Shown here: in pieces, positions 1-10,559 of the stretch | Layout: every line of letters starts with the position of its first letter | How positions within the stretch are numbered: position 1 is the stretch's first letter | NCBI GenBank assembly: GCA_013339765.2 | Contig: CM023449.1 | Location: 204,005,422-204,069,421 of the forward strand | Length of the DNA stretch: 64,000 nt | Source of the DNA: Haemaphysalis longicornis | Lineage: Eukaryota > Arthropoda > Arachnida > Ixodida > Ixodidae | Direction of reading: 5' to 3' | The notes under the pieces: generated by a model | Told to the model about the DNA's origin: nothing | Database searches by the model: none | Seen by the model: the letters and a program-made list of their open reading frames with translations, nothing else | Program-made: the position numbers and the translations under genes

Positions 1-3000
1 AGGTACAGGCCCGAGCAGTCCATCTTCCCATAAAAGGTTCAATGAAGCAAGAGCTAACTGGAACACATTTACAGAGACATCCAAACTACACCACACATCC
101 ATAGGACACCTACACGTTGAAGAAGCTACCCAACTGCTCACGGCGCACATCCTCGACGCCGCCGAAAGGTCCATTCCCCACACCTCTGGTGCCCCGCGCA
201 ACCAGCGGAGGCCGTGGTGGAATGAGAACTGTAGGCGGGCGCGAGAGGCCCAGAACAAGGCGTGGGGTATCCTTCGTCGGTACCCCACGTCGAGTAACCT
301 CCTCTTGTTCAAACGGGCCAAGGCGTTCGGAAAACGTGTGCGCCGTGAGGCAAAACGCGATAGTTGGCGTACATTCATAACATCAATTAACTCCTACACA
401 GACACACGGAAAGTATGGACGAGAATACGTAAACTCAAAGGACAACAAACACACAGCCTGCCTCTGGTCAACACAACAGGGGACACACTCGTAGACCAGG
501 CTGACACACTCGCACAACACTTCCAACACGTGTCCAGTTCAGCACACTACACGAACACTTTCCTGAAGTATAAAGCCTCTTGTGAAAAGAAGTCCCTACA
601 CGACAACAACAAATCACAGACTTCTTACAACTCTCTGTTTTCACTACATGAGCTGAGGGCTGCTCTGAGCACGTGTAAACCCTCAGCTCCAGGCCCAGAC
701 AACATTACATACACAATGATACAACATCTACACGCAGACACACTTGAAGCACTTCTACATCTATATAATAAAATATGGCTTTCGGGGCACATTCCACACT
801 CTTGGAGGGAGGCCATTGTAGTGGCTTTCTTGAAGGAGGGAAAGGACCCGTCGTCCCCCTCAAGTTACCGTCCAATAGCCCTGACGAGCTGCCTGTGCAA
901 GCTCTTCGAGAAGATGATCAATCGCAGGCTTGTGTACTTCCTCGAGTACAATGGTCTTCTCGAGAGCTGCCAGGCAGGCTTTAGGGTGGGGCGATCGACG
1001 AACGATCAACTGGTTGCACTTGACTCATACATCAAGGATGCCTTCGTGCATAAGCAGTACTGCTTAACTGTCTTTTTCGACCTCGAGAAGGCCTACGACA
1101 CCGCTTGGCGTTATGGGATCCTTAGTGATCTCAGGTCATTCGGTGTTTCGGGTAATATGTTGAACACCCTTGTTAGTTATTTGTCGGACAGAGCGTTCAG
1201 AGTAAGAGTTGGTTGTGCACTTTCAAAGGTTCACGTCCAAGAAAATGGCGTGCCGCAAGGAGGCGTGTTGAGTTGCACTCTCTTTATCGTAAAGATGAAC
1301 TCTCTTGGAAAGGCACTGCCACCAACAATCTCTTATTCTATGTATGTAGACGACGTGCAAATATCTTTTAAATCATGTAATATGTCAATATGCGAACGTC
1401 AAGTCCAGCTTGGTGTCAAGAAGCTTGCCGGCTGGGCAGACAAGAATGGGTTTAAATTGAATCCTGCAAAAAGCTCCTGCGTTGTGTTCTCCAGGAAGCG
1501 CGGGGTCCATCCGGACCCAGACATTACTCTGAATGGCGTGTCGCTTCCTGTGAACAAGGAGCACAAGTTCTTAGGTGTTGTGTTTGACCAGAAACTGACA
1601 TTCATTCCACACATCAAGAAACTTAAACATAAATGTCTGAAAACAATGAATATACTTAAGGTTCTCTCCCATCAATCGTATGGTTCCGACAAAGAACTCC
1701 TACTACGGCTCTATACTGCTTTGGTTGGGTCTCGTTTAGACTATGGTAGTGTGGTATATGGGTCGGCGTCGAAAACAGCGTTGCGAATGCTTGACCCAGT
1801 GCTACACTTGGGGCTACGGCTTGCATCGGGTGCTTTTCGCACGAGCCCTGTCGAGAGTCTGTATGCCGACTGTAATAAGTGGAGCCTTGAGAACCAACGG
1901 ACGTACATGGACTTACTTTATGCATTTAAAATTTCATCGCTGAATAACCATCCTTTTTATCCTGTCTTTAACGACACATCCACATCTCTGCTTTTTGTAA
2001 ATCGCCCATCCGTTCCTCTGCCCTTTTCACTTCGAGTGAGAGAGCGAGCCTCGGATCTGAGCGCTTCGTTTTTAGACGTGTACAGATCATCCTTTTCAGA
2101 CATTTTACCTCCTTGGAAAGTTCGTCCTGTTTCCTCTGACCTTTCTTTTATGAAACTTGACAAAAATCGGGTACCGCGAGCTGCTATACTGCAGCACTTT
2201 CTGTCTCTGCAGTTTAAATACCCACTTGCAGAATTTTACAGTGACGCGTCTAAAACCTCCACTATGGTCTCCTGCGCTGCTCATGGTCCGAATTTCAGTG
2301 CAGCCAGAACCATGAGCGTCCACACAACAATTTTCTCAGCAGAAGCATATGGAATTTTATTGATTGTACGACACATACTTGAAAATCAAATTCCAAAGTC
2401 TATCATCTACACAGATTCCTTGAGTGTTGTTCGCGCACTGTCATCGCATACACCCCCCAAAAACCACATAGTTAATCTTGTATTTAAATCTATCATGTCT
2501 GTGTATGCGCAGAAGCATCAGCTGCTCCTCTGCTGGGTCCCAGGACACGCTGGGATCGCTGGAAACGAGTTGGCAGACGAGAGGGCAGCTGCTGCTGCAC
2601 TCAGGAACACTGTCGACATAACAAGCGTACCATATACAGACCTCAAGCCTCACATAAAACAACACCTGCGCAGAACATGGCAAACACACTGGAACGAACA
2701 GACAGACAACAAACTACACGTAATAAAGCCACACTTGGGACGGTACACAACTGACTCACACAACAGACACACAGAAGTCGCCTTGGCAAGGCTGCGGATA
2801 GGGCACACCCATGCGACGCACTCGCATCTGCTGACGGGATCTTCTAGACCCCAGTGCAGCAGGTGCGGAGAGGCCCTATCCGTAGTGCACATACTAATCA
2901 CATGCAAGGCACTTCACACAACACGACACAAACACTTTAGAGAACTCTACAGACAACATATTCCCCTACATCCATCATTTTTTCTAGGTGACGATGCCAT

Positions 3001-3271
3001 TGTTTCTGTGAAACGTGTGTTTGAGTATTTGTTAGACGTCAAGTTTTTAAACCTCATTTCCTATCACGCATAATCAAATCTGGCTTTATACACCAGCCAT
3101 CACCATTTTCTATAATTGATTTTACTATGTTCGGTTTACACTTTTTTTTTCTTCCTTTTTATACCTACCTTTGTATGGTAATCACTTCTCCATTAAATAA
3201 CGTCTTCTCTGGCGCTCTTTGCCCTCGTTGGCCTTGCGCCATTAAACACTAACCATCATCATCATCATCAT
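1..3271 (+). mobile_element. I-group non-LTR retrotransposon, 3' part
   Basis: The element runs in from the left window edge and ends in a (CAT)n run at 3250-3271, a short tandem 3' tail as seen in I-group LINEs. It holds ORF2 (2-3073) and a 3' UTR of about 180 bp. The 5' UTR, any ORF1 and most of the endonuclease lie outside. Its 3' tail abuts RTE sequence in the opposite orientation, so it may have inserted into that RTE. Confidence 0.85.
2..3073 (+). CDS. I-group LINE ORF2: reverse transcriptase + RNase H (5' partial)
   Basis: Replicase of an RNase H-bearing non-LTR retrotransposon, which copies its RNA at a nicked target. The frame is open from base 2 to the stop at 3073 (1023 residues). 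The first 100 residues hold a linker with RRPWWNENC, typical between endonuclease and RT. RT landmarks are YRPIAL near residue 287, FFDLEKAYD near 360, GVPQGGVLS near 416 and the catalytic YVDD near 447. The RNase H domain follows, with all four acidic residues: YSDAS near 746, AEAYG near 780, YTDS near 802 and NELADE near 857. A C-terminal CSRCG...HILITC cluster near 952-968 resembles the zinc motif of this group. No frameshift or stop is present, so this copy may be young. The apurinic endonuclease and ORF1 are not in the window. Confidence 0.9.
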   Translation, partial: GTGPSSPSSHKRFNEARANWNTFTETSKLHHTSIGHLHVEEATQLLTAHILDAAERSIPHTSGAPRNQRRPWWNENCRRAREAQNKAWGILRRYPTSSNLLLFKRAKAFGKRVRREAKRDSWRTFITSINSYTDTRKVWTRIRKLKGQQTHSLPLVNTTGDTLVDQADTLAQHFQHVSSSAHYTNTFLKYKASCEKKSLHDNNKSQTSYNSLFSLHELRAALSTCKPSAPGPDNITYTMIQHLHADTLEALLHLYNKIWLSGHIPHSWREAIVVAFLKEGKDPSSPSSYRPIALTSCLCKLFEKMINRRLVYFLEYNGLLESCQAGFRVGRSTNDQLVALDSYIKDAFVHKQYCLTVFFDLEKAYDTAWRYGILSDLRSFGVSGNMLNTLVSYLSDRAFRVRVGCALSKVHVQENGVPQGGVLSCTLFIVKMNSLGKALPPTISYSMYVDDVQISFKSCNMSICERQVQLGVKKLAGWADKNGFKLNPAKSSCVVFSRKRGVHPDPDITLNGVSLPVNKEHKFLGVVFDQKLTFIPHIKKLKHKCLKTMNILKVLSHQSYGSDKELLLRLYTALVGSRLDYGSVVYGSASKTALRMLDPVLHLGLRLASGAFRTSPVESLYADCNKWSLENQRTYMDLLYAFKISSLNNHPFYPVFNDTSTSLLFVNRPSVPLPFSLRVRERASDLSASFLDVYRSSFSDILPPWKVRPVSSDLSFMKLDKNRVPRAAILQHFLSLQFKYPLAEFYSDASKTSTMVSCAAHGPNFSAARTMSVHTTIFSAEAYGILLIVRHILENQIPKSIIYTDSLSVVRALSSHTPPKNHIVNLVFKSIMSVYAQKHQLLLCWVPGHAGIAGNELADERAAAAALRNTVDITSVPYTDLKPHIKQHLRRTWQTHWNEQTDNKLHVIKPHLGRYTTDSHNRHTEVALARLRIGHTHATHSHLLTGSSRPQCSRCGEALSVVHILITCKALHTTRHKHFRELYRQHIPLHPSFFLGDDAIVSVKRVFEYLLDVKFLNLISYHA

Positions 3272-5400
3272 ATCTCAAACTGCTGTGCTGTCCCGAGGTT
3301 ATTGATCGTTACTTTAGTTTTCTGCATATTAATTTTCAGGCCCACGGTTCTACTCTGTTCGTCCAGTGCGGAAAGCATGCTTTGCAATTCGTCCCCCGAG
3401 TTACTTAGCAAGGCAACGTCATCAGCAAATCTGAGGTTACTGAGGTATTCTCCATTAACCCTTACTCCCACCTGTTCCCAATCCAACTTTCTGAATACTT
3501 CTTGTGAACATGCTGTGAATAGCAATGGAGAGATTGTGTCTCCTTGTCTGACACCCTTCCTTATAGGTATTTTACTGCTCTCCTTATGTAGGATGATGGT
3601 AGCTGTGGACCCATTGTAGATATCCTCTAGTATTTTTACATAATGCTCATCTGCCTCCTGGTTCCGTAATGCCTGAATGACTGCTAGGGTTTCGACCGAG
3701 TCAAATGCTTTCTCATAATCTATGAAGGCTATATATAATAGGGGTTCAGTATACTCAGCGGACTTCTCTATCACCTGATTGATCGTGTGAATATGGCCCG
3801 TTGTTGAATAACCTTTTCGGAACCCTGCTTGTTCTTTAGGTTGACTGAAATCTAAGGATGCAGAAATTCTGTTAGCAATTGCCTTGGTAAGTACCTTGTC
3901 GACGACTGACAGTAAGCTGATCGGCCTGTAATTTTTCAAGTGCTTCATGTCGCCTTTCTTATGGATTTGGATGATGTTCGCGTTCTTCCAAGATTCCGGT
4001 ACACTTGGGGTCATTAGGCATTGCGTGTACAGGTGTGCCAGTTGTTAAGTACAATTTCTCCGCCATCCTTCAAGAGGTCTGCTGTTATCTGATCCTCACC
4101 AGGGGCTTTGCCCCCTTTCATTTCTTTCAAAGCCTTCCTTACTTCTTCGGTCGTTACTGGTGGGATGTCTATCTCCTCTGAGCTACTGTCTCGTTCGGCA
4201 TTATCCTGGATGTCCCGGCTGCTGTACAGGTCCCTATAGAACCCCTCGGCCACTGTGACTATTGTATCCCTATTTGTGATGACATTGCCTTGCTTATCTT
4301 TCAGTGCATACATCTGATTTTTCCCCACGCCAAGACGCCTCTTCACTGCTTTCAGGCTACCTCCGTTCTTTACAGCGTATTCGATCCTCTCCATATTATA
4401 CTTCCGTATGTCAGCTGTGTTACGCTTATTGATTAACTTCGAAAGCTCCGCTAGTTCTATTTTGTCAGCTGCGGTAGAGATTGTCATGGTTTGCCGTTTC
4501 CTAATTAGATCTTTCGTCTCCTGTGAAAGTTTACCAGTATCCTGTCTAGCCATAGTGCCCCCGACTTCTACTGCACACCCTGTGATAATGCGTGTAAGGC
4601 TGTCGCTGGCTTCCTGTGTCGTAAGCTCGGCTTCATCGTTAAAAGCTGAATATCGGTTCTGCAGCGCGATCCTGAATTCTTCTGCTTTACATCTTACTGT
4701 TAGTTCATTTATCGGCTTCTTTCGTACTAGCTTGTTGTGGTCCCTCCTCAAATCTAGCCTAATTCGAGATGTTACCATACGTTGGTCACTACACCTTACC
4801 CTTCCGAGCACTTCCACATTCCGCACGATGCCAGGGTTATCGCATAATATGAGGTCTATTTCATTTTTATGCTCCCCATTCGGGCTCCTCCAGGTCCACT
4901 TCCGGCTCTCCCGTTTACAGAAGAAAGTATTCATTATGCGTAGGTTATTCTGTTCCTCAAACTCAACTAGTAGGTCCCCACTGCTATTTCTACAGCCCAG
5001 TCCATAGTTCCCAACTGCCTTGTTTCCAGCCTGATGGCTGCCTACTTTAGCATTGAAGTCCCCCATAACTACGGTATACTGTGTTTTTACTTTTGCCATT
5101 GCCGATTCCACATCTTCATAGAAGCGTCCCACTACTTGGTCATCGTGGCTGGATGTGGGCGTGTAGCCCTGCACCACCTTGAGCTTGTACCTCTTATTGA
5201 GCCTAATTACAAGACCTGCTGGCCTTTCGTTAATGCCATAGTATTCTTCTATGTTGCCAGCTATGCTTTTATTGACTAGAAATCCCACTACCAGTTCTCT
5301 TCTGTCCTCTAGACCCCGGTAACATAGGACGTGTCCATTTTTCAGCACCGTAAGTGCTTCGCCTGCCCTCCTAGCCTCGCTAAGCCCTATTACATCCCAT
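3268..5400 (-). pseudogene. RTE ORF: AP endonuclease + reverse transcriptase, frameshifted
   Basis: Protein of an RTE retrotransposon. Reading leftwards from 5400, the first part gives the endonuclease: GLSEARR, the MGDFNAKVG motif near 5065, and WTWRSPNGEHKNEIDLILC near 4860. Then come a linker and the RT start (GGKAPGEDQI near 4100). Near 4040 the frame shifts, apparently by loss of one base, and RT continues from 4014 with NYRPISLLSVVDK, FIDYEKAFDS, RKGVRQGDTISP and the catalytic FADDVALL. Reading ends at 3268 with a chance stop in the ATG repeat. Upstream coding (6122-6333) is separated by the TTAA element. With frameshift, insertion and truncation this copy cannot work as it stands. Confidence 0.85.
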
Positions 5401-5404
5401 TTAA

Positions 5405-6118
5405 GGGGGCAGACTGGTCTTAGAGCTATATTTTTTATTTACCAACCAATTTTAATGAAACTGCACTGCGTTATAGAGTTTTTTGTGCTGATTTCAAATC
5501 TCCTATTAGATTTTTTGCAAGCTGATTATATTTTGAGTTAATTAATGATTAATTGCCATTATTTTGGGACACAGTTACAAAATAACCACTTCATTCAGAA
5601 TGGCAATTACCACGTGGCTAGGCAGACAAATGACTAAAGAATACAACATAGGAAGAACTTTTTTGATTTAACTATTTTTGGTCGTTTTACAACACAGGGA
5701 ACTTCGCTTCTCCCGCACTCTGCCAGAAATGGCTCGCAGGTGGTGCCAATTGAACACAATAATAATTTTCCAAAGCCTCCATTTAAAAAATTTGTTTCCT
5801 ATATTGTATTCTCCACACATTTTGGTATCAGAAGCAAAAAGAATTAAAGTTGTACCTGCTCTGGGTGCCAAGATATCTGAGGATGAAATGCTAGCTTTGC
5901 ATTGCAAGAAAAGTGCCGTTTCACCATCGAATTCTGCGCTAACTGAGCTGTAGAGTGCACTTTAAAATGCTATTATAATATAATAACAACAAAATATGAT
6001 GCCTTTTGATGAGGAAATTTACAGACTGTTAGAAAAATGGCCGTGGAGGCCAAAAATTCCATTTTTGAGAAAACGCTTTTTTTTACCGTTTTTCGGCCCC
6101 AAAGACCCAACTGCCCCC
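5405..6118. mobile_element. TTAA-flanked DNA element (piggyBac-like MITE) inside the RTE ORF
   Basis: A 714-bp insert flanked on both sides by TTAA (5401-5404 and 6119-6122). The ends are inverted: GGGGGCAGACTGGTCTT on the left and, read inwards on the other strand, GGGGGCAGTTGGGTCTT on the right. Removing the insert and one TTAA rejoins the RTE reading frame exactly (GAG GGC ATT AAA TGG GAT). TTAA target duplication is the mark of piggyBac-type transposition. No transposase is encoded, so it is non-autonomous. Confidence 0.85.
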
Positions 6119-6121
6119 TTA

Positions 6122-6333
6122 ATGCCCTCTAATTCCTCGAACAACACCTCTAGACTCGCTTCGCTTGATAAGGTCCGCGCGTTAAACATTGCCAGGTTCA
6201 GATTCCATTGGTGGCCTGTCCGGATCCAGGGATTCTTAGCACCCTCTGCTGCGTCACAGGTCTGATCGCCGCCGTGGTCAGTTGCTTCGCAGCCGCTGGG
6301 GACTGAGGGCCGAGGGTTAATTGGCGTATTCAT
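6122..6333 (-). pseudogene. RTE ORF N-terminus (upstream of the TTAA insertion)
   Basis: Minus-strand ATG at 6333 opens MNTPINPRPSVPSGC and leads to NLAMFNARTLSSEASL and EELEGIK, after which the inserted TTAA element interrupts. The next host codons resume at 5400 with WDVIGLSEARR. This is the beginning of the RTE endonuclease domain. The open frame running on into 6019 is insert sequence and not part of the protein. A short leader frame (6317-6511, -) overlaps the start by a few bases and is probably not meaningful. Confidence 0.75.
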
Positions 6334-6488
6334 GGGTGGTTGTGGCCGTTACTACACCAGGGTGGCCAATCCTGCTCTGGTGAGGGAGTGCATTGCCGGC
6401 AATGGTTGCCGGGGTCAGGCCGCACCCCAAGCCCCTTTGTGCAATTCCATCAATACGCGGATTTTTTTTTTTAATCCGGTGGGAATTG

Positions 6489-6563
6489 TCCGGCACCGGG
6501 ATTCGAACCACGGTCCTTCTGCACGCGAGGCGGATGCTCTACCTCTATGCCATCGCTGCGCTA
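6489..6563 (-). repeat. tRNA-like sequence at the RTE 5' end
   Basis: Read on the minus strand it has an A-box-like GGCATAGAGGTAGAGC and a B-box GGTTCGAATCC, with a CTCGCGT anticodon-like loop that suggests tRNA-Ala ancestry. The stems do not pair properly, so this is a tRNA-derived repeat head, not a working tRNA. It sits directly upstream of the RTE leader, where it could supply an internal pol III promoter, or it may be a SINE that inserted there. Confidence 0.6.
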
Positions 6564-6722
6564 CTCAAACTCAAAATATACTCAAAATTCAAAATGTACT
6601 CAAACTCAAAATGTACTCAAACTCAAAATGGACTCAAAACTCAAATGTACTCAAAATTCAAAATGAACTCAGAACTCAAAATGGGCTGAGAACTCAAAAT
6701 GAATTCAGAACTCAAATGGCCT
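6559..6722. repeat. Minisatellite, unit near CTCAAAATGTACTCAAA
   Basis: About nine imperfect tandem units of 17-20 bp built on ACTCAAAATG (for example around 6590, 6610, 6650 and 6690). Variation between units suggests an old array. Confidence 0.85.
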
Positions 6723-6724
6723 CA

Positions 6725-7705
6725 CAACTCTCTCGTGCTAGGAATTTACTCGGGCTCAGATGGACTGTGATTTCATTAGCATTTTTGTGTTTTCAAATTC
6801 GTGCGTTGTGAAAATATCACGGGTGCAAATTCGTGAGCTCAAACTCTTCATTCGGCACGACATGACACCGTAGCTCCTGTGAGGTCGGAAACAATTTTCG
6901 TTGCAGATTTAATACAGCTATACCTGCTGCCCATGATGACTAGCGCTGGTTGCAAGCGATTGTACATATATATTGGATACCAAACTCTTGATGTAGGCTC
7001 CGTGTTCGTGTTTATGACAGAGGCAGTCTAGACTTGATTTTGTGCTGGGTCCCTGGGTCGAAACAAGCAAGATTGGGCGAGGGGACGTGCGATCACTGCT
7101 TCGTTCATTTACGTCGAAGCTGTTTAGGGTTACGGTTCCGTGCATTCTTGCTCTGCATCCTGAAAAAACGCCTCGTGTCAAAGCGAACTGTCCCCGCGAA
7201 TCTCTGAAGCGCGAGGCGTTCATGGATATGCCTTTGCTTTTTTAATGCGTAGCATTCTTTGCCGAGTACCCCCTCTCCCTACCCCCACCAGGATCGTGTA
7301 ACGCCCTGCATTTACACAAAAATGCAGATATCAGGGAAGTTCAACCTGCAATAATTATAAAAGCTCAAATGTAGACAATTGATCAAACTAAATGTTAAAA
7401 AACTAAAAAAATAATAAGAAAAAATAGCGAAAATGGCGAACCGTGCAACACGGGAGTCATGGATATTCTCAGATTGGGTTAAAATTCAGAGAGGTGTGGC
7501 GCTAAAGAATCTGGGGTATCAGATTGAGGGTCTCGAGGAGGGAAATCATGTGGAACAAACAGAAAAGTGTCTCGTTGCTTGCTGAGGCACTTATATTAGT
7601 TTTTATTAGCATTTGTTAGGTGGGATGAGCTCTCGTAGCTCGGAAAAGCACCACGCTATCGTTGTGAGCAATTACCGCCACCGTACCCAGCTTTTAACTT
7701 CCAGC
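6725..7705. other. No recognisable gene
   Basis: Short random-looking reading frames and A-rich tracts (7375-7430). No splice-bounded coding stretch or transposon ends were recognised. Confidence 0.5.
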
Positions 7706-7755
7706 ATGCACGCGTGTGCGTGTGCGAGTGCATGTGTGCGTGCATTTGCGTGTGT

Positions 7756-7846
<91 letters not shown>
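7706..7846. repeat. (TG)n/(TGCG) microsatellite
   Basis: Alternating TG with interspersed GC steps over about 140 bp. Long reading frames on both strands here are artefacts of the repeat. Confidence 0.95.
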
Positions 7847-7849
7847 GCA

Positions 7850-10150
7850 TCAGTCATCTGTTCTTTCATTGTGTTTGACATGTAGTCGTTGGAGCAGTGC
7901 AGAGCCCAAGTTAATTCTTTTCCAATAAAATCAGTTCGAGCGCACACACAAACTGCGCCTGCTTATTTTTCTGAAGTGTTTTCCGTCTGTCGCAATGTCT
8001 GTTATGTCTTGGTGGCTCTGTGGCCTCTCCTACACTCTAGCAAGGAGTTAATGTCTCACATGTAATTGGCCAATTCTGGATTCGAGTGCACGTTGGTACA
8101 CTGTGGGAAGTAAATTACGGACACAAAACGCGGCCGCAAGGCTTATTCATAAACAAATGTGAAATTCGCCTTTCTGATAAGCTCTGATTCCCCAGGGCCT
8201 GTTACCTATGGTCGTCCACAATTTCCACGACACCATGTGTCGATGGATTTGCTTTTTGTTTGGGACACGGGGAAATCGAGGAAGAAACGTTTGAATGGCA
8301 GTTATTAGCAAAGAGTTTTTGAGTCTGGTTATTTAAGTTCAAGAGCTTGGCCTGGCTTTTGTTTTTCCCCATGCCATCCTGCCTCGATGATTCAGCAATC
8401 AGACGCCAATATTTTTATTACCAGAACTACCCATGGGAATGATGGGTAGTTCTGGAACCGGATTGCGTAGGATCGAAACTGGCCAATGGCTGTGCAAATT
8501 GTGTTTTCTGACAAAAAACTTATTGCCCGGTTCGCCGTTTACAAATTACATGGCGAACAAGAAAGTTAGTGACTAAAAACTGATTTTGTGCAAAATAAAA
8601 CTGCGCGTTTAATTATAAAGTAGACGCGGAGTTGAGGGGGTTTGCGGAGTAGGTTTGCCATTCGCCACCAACTACAGGGGGACGCGGACTTTAAAAACTA
8701 GTTGTAAAAGTTTGGGTTTGCTTGTAGTTCTCAATATTAAAAAAGTTTTGTGCTCCTAAAAAAAGAGAAACCTATTACCTTTGGAGAAGTTATTCTAGCC
8801 TGAATTAGTGACATTCGTCAAACTGCGTTCCTATCAGCCGCTGGTACTGCTGGTCTACGCTGTAGGAGCCGGCGTTCGCACGAAAAATGTGACTGTCCCT
8901 AGAAGTTCGCAACCGTCGACAGCTTCGAAAATACATTGCTCTGCCGAATAAGTAGCGCCGCAACTTCTAATTCGTACGCAACTTCGCCGCACACAGCGCC
9001 ACCATTTGTGTTTTCGTGCTCGCCGTGCCGGCAATGAATTGATAACCCAGCCGATTTTGCAACTGTGGTTATAAAACATTTCCCCTCAGGCCGGCGTCAG
9101 TGCGCATGCGTGGCATTCACATCAAGGAGAAACGCATTTTTGAACGCTTCTTCCGACAAGGGCGAATATGTTCATGCAAGTCTAAAATGAAAACGAAACT
9201 GGCTACAGGATTCACTTCATAATAACTCCCGCAAGCCATTGAGTGCCTGCCAATCCGAATCCAGAAGTACCCATCACGCCCATCGCGGCAGATGATCGCA
9301 GCGCCTGGCAGCGCCAGATTCCTCTCTAGTTGTTGTATGAAACTATGGGAAACGAGCTTGATTAACTCATTCTGCACGGAGGATTCTGCGAACCCTTCTG
9401 ATGTGGCCGGATGATGGCTGTAGTAATCGACAGGGCAGCTGTACTTCACCGGGGCACAGGACCTATCTTGCATGCCATGACAGGATCCCGCTCTTGCAAA
9501 TACGCACAGCCATTATCGACGCGAGAGCACTTGGGCTAGATAGGCCATAGTAGTGAGGACGAATAAAAGGGCCCGATGTAATAGAAATGTACTGCAGAAG
9601 AATCAACATTTGGGCATTCCACATTAGGTGGCTTGTGCATTGGTGAACTGTCGATAGCACTGCATGATAAAGAATTTTTGTTTTTGGATCAGTCGGTTTG
9701 AGATATGTATAATGGTTTGGGTTGTAGTCGTTTTGTGGTGATGAGGTTTCAATAAAATTAGTTACGAGTACAGTGTCGTCCTGTGATTTTCTTCCCCTGG
9801 TGTCTGTGTTTTTACGCCGTTGTTCCAAGAGGTTCAACGTAATGTCTTGCTGTTTCGCGCTTGTCTGCCGCCACGGTGGAATGTTCTTTCTTTTTTGTTC
9901 CTTAAGTACGCTTTCGTTTCGTTTATTATTTTTTCATTAGTTTGACGTCAGCTTTTCATCACAGAATGTGATTCCAGGGAAAGTTTGGCACCAACCTAAG
10001 ATGCTCGTCTTATGGCTGCAAAAGAATGTCTTACAGCTTTTTTTAAAAACTTGGCTGTTGAAGGAGAGTCATGTAAAGCAGCTTGCACCAGTATTAATGT
10101 AGGAGCGCTATTAGCGACACCTTCTTAATTCCTATCTACTTTGACCGCAG
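7850..10150. other. Intergenic or intronic sequence
   Basis: No family was recognised. A perfect 14-bp hairpin lies at 8421-8455 and AATAAA motifs lie near 7923 and 9750. Open frames at 9117-9473 (-) and 9463-9837 (-) have no recognisable domain. A GC-richer patch at 8850-9110 contains many CG dinucleotides. Confidence 0.45.
8421..8455. repeat. Perfect 14-bp hairpin
   Basis: Arms CCAGAACTACCCAT (8421-8434) and ATGGGTAGTTCTGG (8442-8455) with a 7-nt loop. No flanking duplication was seen. Confidence 0.8.
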
Positions 10151-10396
10151 CTGGTAATTGGAAACGAGCTCCACAGCCGCAAGAACCGAGTCGTGTTCGT
10201 GACGAACGAGGACCACGAGGTGATCAGCCTCACGCCTGAGCAGAAGGCAGAAGGCGTCGAAATCGAGCAAATCATCGTGCGCAAGCTGTCGCTACGCCAC
10301 ACGGATCACATTGCCAGCCCATGCAGTGGCTCCACTGGAAGCTCCACTGGAAGCATAAGTGGCAACAGCACACCGCCAAATATGCCTACGCTGTAA
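10151..10396 (+). CDS. Probable terminal coding exon of an unrecognised host gene
   Basis: An acceptor-like pyrimidine stretch ends in ACCGCAG at 10150, and the frame opens there in phase 0: LVIGNELHSRKNRVVFVTNE, then EDHEVISLTPEQKAEGVEIE, a basic IVRKLSLRHTDHI segment, and a Ser/Gly/Thr-rich tail (GSTGSSTGSISGNSTPP). It ends with TAA at 10394-10396. Codons favour G or C in third position, unlike the AT-rich surroundings, which supports real coding on this strand. I do not recognise the family. The low-complexity tail and the repeat that starts right after the stop suggest the 3' end may have been altered. Possible polyadenylation signals lie at 11007 and 11268. Other exons were not found. 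Confidence 0.6.
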   Translation: MVIGNELHSRKNRVVFVTNEDHEVISLTPEQKAEGVEIEQIIVRKLSLRHTDHIASPCSGSTGSSTGSISGNSTPPNMPTL

Positions 10397-10400
10397 AATA

Positions 10401-10557
10401 AGTTACACCCTTAAGGTGAATTTTTACTCCCTATAATTAACACTTTTACACCCTAGCAGAAAGAGTAAGAATACGCCATTTTAGAGGGTGTTTTATAGTT
10501 TATTACACCCTTTGAAAGAGTGTTTTTCTTTGTTATTTGATAAAGTGAAAGGGTGTT
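10401..10557. repeat. ACACCC/GGGTGT inverted-repeat element
   Basis: Several copies of TTACACCCT face copies of AGGGTGT within 157 bp (10404, 10450, 10486, 10505, 10551). The arrangement is like a small foldback MITE. It begins within five bases of the stop codon of the preceding exon. Confidence 0.5.
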
Positions 10558-10559
10558 AG

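Larger units (their letters stand above)
3268..6563 (-). mobile_element. RTE-clade LINE copy 1, interrupted and 3'-truncated
   Basis: On the minus strand the element runs from a tRNA-like head (6563-6489), through a 5' leader and the ORF start (6333), to RT sequence that stops at 3268. A TTAA-flanked element at 5405-6118 splits it near the start of the endonuclease. The last ORF residues before 3268 match the middle of the second RTE copy (near 60815), so the ORF C-terminus and 3' tail are missing here. The I-group LINE begins exactly at this breakpoint. Confidence 0.85.

Noticed and set aside
4408..5007. 199-codon plus-strand frame
   Set aside because: Shadow of the RTE endonuclease region on the minus strand.
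6470..6722. CRISPR-like repeat array
   Set aside because: The units are contiguous and variable with no unique spacers; it is a minisatellite in an animal genome.
7613..7947. Long frames of alternating Cys/Val or His/Thr
   Set aside because: They are translations of the (TG)n microsatellite.
9117..9837. Two adjacent minus-strand frames (118 and 124 codons)
   Set aside because: No recognisable domain, no clear splice borders and no coding bias that I could see.
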